DNA from: Bacteroidales bacterium
GTDB taxonomy: Bacteria; Bacteroidota; Bacteroidia; Bacteroidales; UBA4181
Assembly: GCA_031264715.1 (NCBI GenBank)
Contig: JAISDP010000068.1
Coordinates: 1 to 5,049 of the forward strand
Reading direction: 5' to 3'
DNA: 5,049 nucleotides
Within the stretch, counting starts at the first letter, position 1. Every line of letters starts with the position of its first letter. Shown piece by piece: positions 1 to 5,049 of this stretch. The notes under the pieces were generated by a model. That model searched no databases. It was given only the letters and a program-made list of their open reading frames with translations, and had not been told where the DNA came from. The translations under genes were made by a program, and so were the position numbers.

Positions 1-91
1 TAATCCGCCTGTTCCACTTCTCATCTTGGGGATTGAACCTTAATTTCCAACCATTGGCGCTGTGGCGACAAGATTTGCCGAAATGCCTTCC

Positions 92-171
92 GGCATCCGG
101 CTGCAAGAGCGAAACATTCTGTGCGCGCTTTGCCCGTCAGGGCATTCATAGCAATAGAATCAATGCGGAAA
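92..171 (+). repeat. Left arm of an 80-bp imperfect inverted repeat
   Basis: Positions 92-171 match the reverse complement of 382-461 over 80 bases without a gap; by eye about nine positions differ (roughly 89% identity). Shared blocks include GCAAGAGCGAAACATTC and GCGCTTTGCCCGTCAGGGCA. The arm contains one GTCA hairpin (stem TGCCC/GGGCA, 131-144) and is preceded by the ATGCC-TTCC-GGCAT hairpin at 83-96. Confidence 0.85.
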
Positions 172-191
172 CTATTTCGGTATTTGGCGAA

Positions 192-278
192 ATCCCGTCA
201 GGAATGCCATGTCGGTAGAAGATGACATATCGGTTATATCGACCAAATCCTGTCAGGGATGGCAGGTCGGTAGAAGAT
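192..278 (+). repeat. Two tandem divergent hairpin-plus-GGTAGAAG units
   Basis: Two consecutive units each consist of a GTCA-centred palindrome and then GTCGGTAGAAGAT. The 13-base tail at 211-223 recurs exactly at 266-278, 55 bases later. The palindromes are weaker than those at 279 and 501: ATCC/GGAT in the second unit, and only TCC/GGA in the first. Each tail holds a GTAG tetranucleotide (215-218 and 270-273). Confidence 0.75.
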
Positions 279-320
279 ATTTCCCGTCAGGGAAATCATA
301 TCAATAGAAAAATACAGCCC
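279..320 (+). repeat. 42-bp exact direct repeat, copy 1
   Basis: Positions 279-320 are identical to 501-542. The copy starts with a perfect 7-bp stem ATTTCCC/GGGAAAT around a GTCA loop (279-296) and continues through the TCAATAGAA tail to an ACAGCCC end. The bases before and after differ between copies, so the boundaries are sharp. Confidence 0.9.
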
Positions 321-328
321 TCCGGATC

Positions 329-371
329 AAACCCCGTATGGGGTTTCACATGATGAATCTCCTACGGAGAT
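329..371. repeat. Two adjacent perfect small hairpins
   Basis: AAACCCC-GTAT-GGGGTTT (329-346, 7-bp stem) and ATCTCC-TAC-GGAGAT (357-371, 6-bp stem) stand 10 bases apart in the interior of the inverted-repeat unit. The second is followed by TGTTGGTG, similar to the GGTAG-type tails of the GTCA units, so both probably belong to the same broad repeat family. Neither is followed by a T-tract, so they are not convincing terminators. Confidence 0.7.
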
Positions 372-381
372 GTGTTGGTGT

Positions 382-461
382 TTTCCGCGTTGATGCTATT
401 GATATAAATGCCCTGACGGGCAAAGCGCGTACGGAATGTTTCGCTCTTGCGATCGGATGCC
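382..461 (-). repeat. Right arm of the 80-bp imperfect inverted repeat
   Basis: This is the reverse-complement partner of 92-171. It carries the only inverted copy of the core palindrome (409-422, TGCCC-TGAC-GGGCA) and abuts a second ATGCC-TTCC-GGC hairpin at 457-470. Arms plus the 210-bp interior make a 370-bp unit of the size expected for a MITE-like element. I could not identify a target-site duplication at the outer ends. The arms have diverged, which argues against a recently moved element or an actively inverting switch. Confidence 0.85.
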
Positions 462-500
462 TTCCGGCGTCAAAAGACGGTTGGTAGAAGTATCGGGCGC

Positions 501-542
501 ATTTCCCGTCAGGGAAATCATATCAATAGAAAAATACAGCCC
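501..542 (+). repeat. 42-bp exact direct repeat, copy 2
   Basis: This copy is identical to 279-320, with the start offset by 222 bases. Its last base leads directly into another CCCGTCAGGG core (542-551), so two repeat units abut here. Copy 1 lies inside the 80-bp inverted-repeat pair and copy 2 outside it. Confidence 0.9.
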
Positions 543-593
543 CCGTCAGGGACAACATACCGGCAGGTAGACCCGTCCGAATTGCAAAGTATG

Positions 594-625
594 CTATCTT
601 TTACATCACCACCGAAAAAAGATAG
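594..625. terminator. Candidate stem-loop just after the fucP stop
   Basis: CTATCTTTT (594-602) and AAAAGATAG (617-625) form a perfect 9-bp stem around a 14-base loop, starting three bases beyond the fucP stop codon. For rightward transcription the stem is followed by TTTTT and then another run of T, so it would best block read-through from the repeat region into the antisense of fucP. For leftward fucP mRNA the U-tract after the stem is poor. The stem is A/T-rich and the call is tentative. Confidence 0.35.
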
Positions 626-628
626 TTT

Positions 629-1924
629 TTACGGTTTTTTTACCTGCACCCATCGTCCATACAAAGCGATAACGATGAAGCAGATTAACGGCAACACAAA
701 CGAAACACGCGTCGACGAGAGCGACGCAAACCAGTTTGCTTTGTCGATCAGGAGTCCTTGCAACGGAGGCATCAGGCTGCCGCCGCCAATAGCCAGGATC
801 AAACCGGCCGAACCAAGTTTGGCGTCATCACCCAGGCCTTTCAGTGCAATACCATAAATGGTGGGGAACATCAGCGACATACATGCCGAAATAGCCACCA
901 GGCAGTAAAGTCCGGTTATACCCCGGATGAAGATGGTTCCCAATGTGAAAAATCCGCCGCCGATAGCCAGGCACATCAGCAATACGCTCGGTTTGAAGTA
1001 TTTCAACAGGAAGGTGCAGATAAACCTGCTGGAAACAAAGACTGCCATCGCTACCATGTTATAGACCTGCGCCGTAGCTTTAGCCATTCCTAACTCGTTA
1101 CCTGCATACTGGATAATAAACGTCCATACCATAATCTGCACGCCTACATAAAACGCCTGTGCAATCACGCCGCGCGCGTAGATGCCATTGCCCAGCAACC
1201 GTTTGAACGTGGCGCCAATAGACGAATGTTGATCATCGGACGATTTGCCCAACGGCAATTTCGAAAGAAGGAAAAGGACGAAAAAGGCGGATACAACACA
1301 TCCAAGCATGATGTATGGACCGCTGACCGTGTTGAGGTCGGCTTGTTGAATCGCTTCAAAAGCAGCAGGATCAGTATTTTGCAATACAGCCCGTTCGGCT
1401 TCGGTAGCCGGCTTCAGCCGTTCAAGGATAAATTCCTTGGCGATCAACATCCCGGTGAGCGAACCGATCGGATTAAATGCCTGTGCAAGATTCAGCCGGC
1501 GTGTAGCCGTTTCTTCCGGCCCCATCGACAGGATGTACGGGTTCGAGGTTGTTTCGAGGAAAGCCAGGCCGCAGGTCATCACAAAATAGGCAATCAGGAA
1601 AGCCCAGAATGCCATAGCGTTGCCGGCAGGGATAAAAAGGAAACAGCCTGTCGAATACAATGCCAGCCCCATCAGGATGCCTTTCTTGTAATTAAATTTC
1701 TGAATAAAGATAGCGGCAGGAATCGCCATAAAACAATATCCGCCATAGAAAGCGAACTGTACCAGCGAACTCTCGAAATTGGTGATCAGCAGGATATTCT
1801 TGAAAGCCGCCACCATGGGATTGGTGATGTCGTTGGCGAATCCCCAAAGCGCAAATAAACTGGTTACAAGGATAAACAGGTATACCGCTCCTTTGGGTAT
1901 CACCGGCGCTTTTTGCTTTTCCAT
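629..1924 (-). CDS. fucP: L-fucose:H+ symporter, MFS permease (FucP)
   Basis: This 431-residue inner-membrane protein would import L-fucose with a proton, supplying FucI. Length and pattern fit the FucP family of the major facilitator superfamily (E. coli FucP, 438 aa). About twelve hydrophobic segments are visible, with a loop near 168-202 and a central cytoplasmic loop near 225-245. Family signatures include ALWGFANDITNPMVAAF (25-41), the LETTSNPYI stretch holding Glu124 (matching E. coli Glu135), RLNLAQAFNPIGS (143-155), and late FPTIYGIALKGLGDD followed by an IGGGSLMPP motif. By eye, E. coli Asp46 aligns with Asn35, with Asp32 three residues earlier. The ATG lies 108 bp after fucI with an A/T-rich leader and no strong Shine-Dalgarno, as usual in Bacteroidetes. 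No separate promoter is evident, so co-transcription with fucI is likely. Related sugars transported by FucP-like proteins cannot be excluded. Confidence 0.92.
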   Translation of the reverse strand: MEKQKAPVIPKGAVYLFILVTSLFALWGFANDITNPMVAAFKNILLITNFESSLVQFAFYGGYCFMAIPAAIFIQKFNYKKGILMGLALYSTGCFLFIPAGNAMAFWAFLIAYFVMTCGLAFLETTSNPYILSMGPEETATRRLNLAQAFNPIGSLTGMLIAKEFILERLKPATEAERAVLQNTDPAAFEAIQQADLNTVSGPYIMLGCVVSAFFVLFLLSKLPLGKSSDDQHSSIGATFKRLLGNGIYARGVIAQAFYVGVQIMVWTFIIQYAGNELGMAKATAQVYNMVAMAVFVSSRFICTFLLKYFKPSVLLMCLAIGGGFFTLGTIFIRGITGLYCLVAISACMSLMFPTIYGIALKGLGDDAKLGSAGLILAIGGGSLMPPLQGLLIDKANWFASLSSTRVSFVLPLICFIVIALYGRWVQVKKP

Positions 1925-1945
1925 AATGGTTTATGTATAATATAT

Positions 1946-2023
1946 GGAACGCGGATAACGCCGCTTTAACGGATTTTTACTGAAAACATGCGTCAATCCG
2001 TCCGGTTCGTGTCATCCGCGTCC
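1946..2023. repeat. Nested palindromic repeat in the fucI-fucP spacer
   Basis: Two pairs of inverted arms are nested in this spacer: ACGCGGAT (1949-1956) with ATCCGCGT (2014-2021), and inside them ACGGATT (1969-1975) with AATCCGT (1995-2001). The centre is A/T-rich. Reiterated ACGCGGAT/ACGGATT words are a style of dispersed intergenic repeat I recognise from Bacteroidetes genomes; that link is from memory. The element occupies most of the 108-bp gap and would form a hairpin in a fucI-fucP transcript. It has no T-tract, so read-through is plausible. Confidence 0.6.
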
Positions 2024-2032
2024 TGTTAAACT

Positions 2033-3814
2033 TTATTTGTACAACGGCCCGTAGGTTTTACATGCACGGTAGTCGGCGCCTTCGGCATCCATACCGAATG
2101 CAGCCCATGCGCTCGGACGGAAAATATCGCCTTCGTCCACATTGTGCATGCATACAGGAATACGCAACATCGAAGCCAGCGTGATCAGGTCGGCGCCGAT
2201 ATGTCCGTAGCTGAACGAGCCGTGGTTAGCGCCCCAATTGTTCATCACCGAGTACACATCTCTGAAGGCGCCTTGACCGGTGATTCTCGGAGCGAACCAG
2301 GTAGTAGGCCAGCCCGGATCGGTGCGATCGTCGATGGTTTTATATACATCGTCGGGCAGGTCAACGCTCCAGCCTTCGGCAAGCTGGAGAACGGGGCCCA
2401 AGCCTTTCACCAGGTTCAGCCGAATCATGGTAACCGGCATGCCGCCTTTCGACAGGAATTTCGACGAGTAGCCGCCGCCGCGGAAATATTCCTGGTTGGC
2501 AGGCATCCAGGTGGTGGCATCCAGACATTTTTGAGCTTCGTCTTTGCCGATCTCCCAAAAGGGTTTCATTGCCGGTTTGCCGTCGTTAGCTTGCTGTCCG
2601 CTGCCATCGAGCGAAGCCGATCCGGAATTGATCAGGTGGATCACGCCATCGGCTGCTTGTCCTTCAAGCGTCTTACCCGTAACGCGCTTCACGGCTTCGG
2701 GGCTCCAGTAAGTGCGCACGTCGGCGAATACCTGGGCGGTGTTGGTGAGCAGGTGTCCGAACAGCATGGCAACACCGTTAAGGCTGTCGTTCTCGGTAGC
2801 CACCACGAAAGCCTCGCGGATACCGTTCCAGTCGAATGATGAATTGAGTACCGCTTCCGCGAAATCGCCATTGGGCATGTGATCGGTCCATTGGCGTTGT
2901 CCCTGGAAGCCCGATGCGATGGCGTTGTGTCCGTTCGATTCTTCCTTAAAGCCCATTTCCAGAAGTTTTTGGCTACCGGTCATCAGGTCGCGTATGATGA
3001 TGGTCATTTTCACCACGTATTCCCACAAAGCATCTTTTTCGGCGCGGTTTTTCTGTATCTCGGGCTTGTTGCCGTCCACGCCTTCCTTGCAGTTGGCTTT
3101 TGTCCAGGCCAAAGCCTTTGCGAACTCTTCCTTGTCGTAGATACCTTCGTTCACCCGACGAATAATTTCCGACATGTCGACATATTCGTTGCGCATACCG
3201 AGATATTCCTGGAAGAAGTCGGGATTTACCATCGAACCGGCAATACCCATCGAAACCGAACCGATCGAGAGGTACGATTTGCCTCGCATGGTAGCCACAG
3301 CCAAGGCGCTCCTGGCAAAGCGCAACAGTTTTGTTTTTACGTCGGCGGGGATGCTGCTATCGCTTGAATCCTGTACGTCGCGGCCATAGATACCGAAAGC
3401 CGGTAAGCCTTTCTGGTTGTGGCCGGCCAATGCAGCTGCCAGGTACACGGCTCCCGGACGTTCGGTGCCGTTGAAACCCCAAATAGCCTTGACGGTATGC
3501 GGATTCATGTCGATGGTTTCGCCGCCGTAGCACCAGCAAGGCGTCACAGTGATGGTGACTTGAACGCCTTCGCGTTCGAACTTTTCGGCGCAAGCCGCTG
3601 CTTCGGCCACACGGCCAATGGTGCCGTCGGCAATGATACACTCAACGGGCGAGCCGTCGCCATGACGCAATTCCGCACTCAGCAACCGGGCTACGCTTTT
3701 AGCCAGGTTCATGGTTTGCACTTCGAGCGACTCGCGTATACCACGTTGGCGGCCGTCAATCACCGGACGGATTCCAATCTTCGGGACTATTCCTTTTAAC
3801 CTTTTTGTATTCAT
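2033..3814 (-). CDS. fucI: L-fucose isomerase (FucI)
   Basis: This cytoplasmic enzyme interconverts L-fucose and L-fuculose, the first step of the phosphorylated fucose pathway; members also act on D-arabinose. The 593 residues match the family length (E. coli FucI, 591 aa), and similarity runs end to end. The opening PKIGIRPVIDGR (11-22), TPCWCYGGETIDM (91-103), the IWGFNGTERPGAVYLAAAL block (111-129), NSSFDWNGIRE (324-334) and the final YGPLYK are near-identical to E. coli by recall. The Mn2+/catalytic residues are present: Glu341 (TENDSLNG), Asp365 (ADVRTYW) and His531 (NWGANHG), matching E. coli Glu337, Asp361 and His528. The three-domain layout should be N1 to about 175, N2 to about 355, then the C-terminal domain. 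The enzyme is hexameric in known members. The ATG start gives MNTKRLKGIVPKIGIRP, and the leader is A/T-rich without a clear Shine-Dalgarno. The gene follows fucR after 123 bp. Confidence 0.97.
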   Translation of the reverse strand: MNTKRLKGIVPKIGIRPVIDGRQRGIRESLEVQTMNLAKSVARLLSAELRHGDGSPVECIIADGTIGRVAEAAACAEKFEREGVQVTITVTPCWCYGGETIDMNPHTVKAIWGFNGTERPGAVYLAAALAGHNQKGLPAFGIYGRDVQDSSDSSIPADVKTKLLRFARSALAVATMRGKSYLSIGSVSMGIAGSMVNPDFFQEYLGMRNEYVDMSEIIRRVNEGIYDKEEFAKALAWTKANCKEGVDGNKPEIQKNRAEKDALWEYVVKMTIIIRDLMTGSQKLLEMGFKEESNGHNAIASGFQGQRQWTDHMPNGDFAEAVLNSSFDWNGIREAFVVATENDSLNGVAMLFGHLLTNTAQVFADVRTYWSPEAVKRVTGKTLEGQAADGVIHLINSGSASLDGSGQQANDGKPAMKPFWEIGKDEAQKCLDATTWMPANQEYFRGGGYSSKFLSKGGMPVTMIRLNLVKGLGPVLQLAEGWSVDLPDDVYKTIDDRTDPGWPTTWFAPRITGQGAFRDVYSVMNNWGANHGSFSYGHIGADLITLASMLRIPVCMHNVDEGDIFRPSAWAAFGMDAEGADYRACKTYGPLYK

Positions 3815-3830
3815 TGTTCTACAATTTTTA

Positions 3831-3875
3831 AACTGATAATTTTTAATTTTCGATGATATATTTAATTGATAATTT
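3831..3875. promoter_or_regulatory. 12-bp direct repeat in the fucI leader
   Basis: AACTGATAATTT (3831-3842) and AATTGATAATTT (3864-3875) differ at one base. They start 33 bp apart, about three helical turns, between the putative fucI promoter and its ATG. They could be a paired regulator site. The surrounding sequence is very A/T-rich, so chance similarity is possible. Confidence 0.3.
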
Positions 3876-3876
3876 C

Positions 3877-3912
3877 CAAATTATTATGCTCCCCGCGTTC
3901 GGCATGGGCAAA
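3877..3912 (-). promoter_or_regulatory. Possible fucI promoter (Bacteroidetes type, imperfect)
   Basis: On the minus strand a TTTG (+ strand 3909-3912) is followed after 22 bases by TAATAATTTG (+ strand 3877-3886). This approximates the Bacteroidetes sigma-ABfr pattern TTTG, 19-21 bp, TAnnTTTG, but the -7 box has extra bases. It would give a leader of roughly 55 bases. A second promoter here would let fucI-fucP be induced independently of fucR. Confidence 0.4.
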
Positions 3913-3929
3913 CTACGCTTTGCGAACGC
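3895..3929. promoter_or_regulatory. GCGTTCG/CGAACGC inverted repeat, operator or fucR 3' hairpin
   Basis: GCGTTCG (3895-3901) and CGAACGC (3923-3929) are perfect 7-bp inverted arms, with a smaller CAAA/TTTG pairing inside (3909-3912 and 3919-3922). The structure begins nine bases past the fucR stop and overlaps the candidate -33 box of fucI. Lacking a T-tract on the minus strand, it is not a standard intrinsic terminator. It could be an operator or an RNA hairpin separating fucR from fucI mRNA. Confidence 0.4.
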
Positions 3930-3937
3930 ATTAAAAT

Positions 3938-4918
3938 CTAAAGCGTTCCCCGCACAGTCAGTTTCGTCGGGATGATTTCCTGTACCTTCTGCCTGGATTT
4001 GATGAACTCGGCCGCCCGCTTGCCCATCTGTGCGAAATCAGTGGATATTGCCGTGATGCCGTTTTCGATAATCTCGTACATGGGAATATCGTTGTAGCCG
4101 ATCAATCCCACATCCTGTCCCAGCTTGAGATGCTTATTACGGCAAAATTTTACCATCTCCACCAGCTCCTTTTGAGGCACCACTAAATAAACTGTTCCCT
4201 TTTCTACTCCTTTTTCGTTGAGACGCTCCACTATATCAAAGGGAATCCGGTGATCCTTGCAGAACCGCTTGAACCACTTAATGCTGCTGCGTGGATGTGA
4301 CGACGATTCGGGCAGCCACATCACCATTTTCCGATATTTTTGAATACGGGCCAGGCCAGCCGCCAAGCAATCGTACAGGGCGCGGTCGAAATCCTGGCAC
4401 ACGTACGAATAGTCGCCGGTTTTGTATTTACCCCAGTCCAGGATCAGCAACTTACCCTTATCTACCTTTTTTAAGGTATCGCTGATCTTGTCGTTATTGA
4501 AGTTCATCACCGCGTACATGTTGTAGCGCCCGAGGCTGTCGTTGATGACCGACTCGAACACGCGCAGGTTGTAGTGATGGAAAAGGAGATCGATGCCATA
4601 ACCTTTGGGAAGGTTAGATGCAAAAGAGTTATAGAGTACATCCTTGAATGGCGAAAAGGTGTCGAGTAGCATGAACACCTTGTTGACAGCGCCATTTACA
4701 TAGTAGCCCTTGGTAGACGTTGAATCGACTAAACCGCGTCGTTTCAGCTCCAGATAAGCCCTGAAAACCGTGTCGCGCGATACATGGTTGCTCTTGCTCA
4801 ATGCATTGATCGACGGCAACGGATCGCCTACCTTATATTGTCCCTGGCCGATAGCTACCGTGAACGCATCAACCATCTGCTGGAATTTTGTCCCTTCTTG
4901 TGTGAACTCTATCTTCAT
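3938..4918 (-). CDS. fucR: GntR-type fucose-responsive transcriptional regulator (FucR-like)
   Basis: This 326-residue cytoplasmic DNA-binding protein has two parts. Residues about 8-76 are a GntR winged helix-turn-helix: VGDPLPSINALSKSNHVSRDTV and following residues include the recognition helix near 47-60, and the wing ends in STKGYYV. The rest resembles the periplasmic-binding-protein-like sensor domain of LacI-type regulators, most clearly at GTVYLVVPQKELVEMV (241-256), DVGLIGYNDIPMYEI (269-283) and ISTDFAQMGKRAAEFI (291-306). This architecture matches Bacteroides FucR, known to repress the fuc genes until L-fucose is present. Position directly upstream of fucI on the same strand supports that role; the ligand itself is inferred. 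The ATG start gives MKIEFTQEGTKF and sits about 60 bases below a strong promoter. Repeats in the leader suggest autoregulation. Confidence 0.88.
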   Translation of the reverse strand: MKIEFTQEGTKFQQMVDAFTVAIGQGQYKVGDPLPSINALSKSNHVSRDTVFRAYLELKRRGLVDSTSTKGYYVNGAVNKVFMLLDTFSPFKDVLYNSFASNLPKGYGIDLLFHHYNLRVFESVINDSLGRYNMYAVMNFNNDKISDTLKKVDKGKLLILDWGKYKTGDYSYVCQDFDRALYDCLAAGLARIQKYRKMVMWLPESSSHPRSSIKWFKRFCKDHRIPFDIVERLNEKGVEKGTVYLVVPQKELVEMVKFCRNKHLKLGQDVGLIGYNDIPMYEIIENGITAISTDFAQMGKRAAEFIKSRQKVQEIIPTKLTVRGTL

Positions 4919-4967
4919 TACTTATCTTCTATAAATCAGAGAGATAATCGTGCACTTTCAACCATTA

Positions 4968-4984
4968 TGCTGATCTGTGCTGAT
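4968..4984. promoter_or_regulatory. TGCTGAT direct repeat at the fucR transcription start, possible operator
   Basis: TGCTGAT occurs at 4968-4974 and again at 4978-4984, exactly 10 bp apart and so on the same face of the helix. The pair lies immediately downstream of the -7 box on the minus strand, over the expected transcription start. A protein bound here would block initiation, which suits FucR autorepression, but no binding data can be read from sequence. Confidence 0.35.
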
Positions 4985-4985
4985 G

Positions 4986-5016
4986 CAAAAATAGTAAATG
5001 CTTCCGGGAAAACAAA
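4986..5016 (-). promoter_or_regulatory. fucR promoter, Bacteroidetes sigma-ABfr type
   Basis: On the minus strand TTTG (+ strand 5013-5016) is followed by exactly 19 bases and then TATTTTTG (+ strand 4986-4993). This fits the Bacteroidetes consensus TTTG, 19-21 bp, TAnnTTTG perfectly. The implied start near 4979 leaves a leader of about 60 bases before the fucR ATG. This is the best promoter in the window. Confidence 0.8.
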
Positions 5017-5046
5017 TTTTTTATCTGAAAAAGAAGGATTTTCCCG
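5005..5046. repeat. 8-bp inverted repeat flanking the fucR -33 box
   Basis: CGGGAAAA (5005-5012) and TTTTCCCG (5039-5046) are perfect inverted arms around an A/T-rich 26-bp centre that includes the -33 TTTG. It may be an activator or repressor site. It could instead belong to the end of a neighbouring unit cut off by the window edge. Confidence 0.35.
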
Positions 5047-5049
5047 ATC

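Larger units (their letters stand above)
1..593. repeat. Intergenic cluster of small hairpin repeats, no credible gene
   Basis: This stretch downstream of fucP has no open frame that looks like a protein; the frames that exist run through repeats and share no composition with the fuc genes. It is filled with short palindromes. Seven are copies of a CCCGTCAGGG-like core (near 131, 193, 247, 279, 409 inverted, 501 and 542), usually followed 6-12 bases later by a tail such as TCGGTAGAA or TCAATAGAA. Four other hairpins lie at 83-96, 329-346, 357-371 and 457-470. Spacing is irregular and one core is inverted, so it is not a CRISPR array. The organisation resembles REP/MITE-like intergenic repeats; the family name is inference. 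Positions 1-80 show no clear structure and may be the edge of a longer repeat. Confidence 0.75.

Noticed and set aside
33..218. Small 61-residue protein-coding gene
   Set aside because: The frame lies inside the inverted repeat and hairpin units, has no ribosome-binding or promoter signal, and its composition reflects the repeats.
329..371. Intrinsic terminator for fucP
   Set aside because: Two good stems but no T-tract on either strand, and they lie about 260-300 bases beyond the fucP stop; better explained as repeat-family hairpins.
92..461. Site-specific invertible switch (phase variation)
   Set aside because: The arms have diverged at about nine positions, the interior carries no promoter I can recognise, and no invertase gene is in the window.
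131..551. CRISPR array
   Set aside because: Core repeats are only about 10-14 bases, spacing is irregular, one copy is inverted, and the intervening segments are themselves repeats, not unique spacers.
447..857. 136-residue gene on the plus strand
   Set aside because: The first half is repeat sequence and the second half is antisense to the well-supported fucP 3' end.
1226..1858. 210-codon plus-strand frame opposite fucP
   Set aside because: It is antisense to fucP codons; its hydrophilic composition with no motif is explained by complementing the membrane-protein coding sequence.
2144..2839. Long plus-strand frame of 231 codons opposite fucI
   Set aside because: It is a shadow of fucI, whose minus-strand protein is full length with all active-site residues; the antisense frame shows no recognisable domain.

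Overview
The window reads as a carbohydrate-use locus from a Bacteroidales-type bacterium (Bacteroidetes). Three lines of evidence support this. The three proteins resemble the FucR/FucI/FucP set of Bacteroides-like gut organisms. A textbook Bacteroidetes sigma-ABfr promoter (TTTG, 19 bp, TATTTTTG) sits upstream of the regulator. Gene starts lack a strong Shine-Dalgarno sequence and have A/T-rich leaders instead. I cannot name the genus from sequence alone.

All three genes lie on the minus strand and read right to left. fucR (4918-3938) encodes a GntR-type regulator with a C-terminal sugar-sensing domain. fucI (3814-2033) encodes L-fucose isomerase, with all three metal/catalytic residues recognisable. 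fucP (1924-629) encodes an MFS L-fucose:H+ symporter. Together they cover sensing, uptake and the first catabolic step (L-fucose to L-fuculose). The kinase (fucK) and aldolase (fucA), which lie between fucI and fucP in the classical Bacteroides operon, are absent here. In their place is a 108-bp spacer holding a nested palindromic repeat.

The spacers look regulatory. The fucR leader has the near-perfect promoter, a 10-bp-phased TGCTGAT direct repeat around the expected start of transcription, and an 8-bp inverted repeat flanking the -33 box. The fucR-fucI gap has a GCGTTCG/CGAACGC inverted repeat overlapping a weaker promoter-like pair, and a 12-bp direct repeat (one mismatch) in the fucI leader.

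Positions 1-628 contain no credible gene. They hold a dense cluster of short hairpin repeats: seven copies of a CCCGTCAGGG-like palindrome followed by a (GG/AA)TAGAA tail, plus four other small hairpins. The cluster also contains an 80-bp imperfect inverted repeat (92-171 versus 382-461) and a 42-bp exact direct repeat (279-320 and 501-542). This resembles a REP/MITE-type non-autonomous repeat family and is the least ordinary part of the window. I see no CRISPR, RNA gene, complete insertion sequence or transposase.
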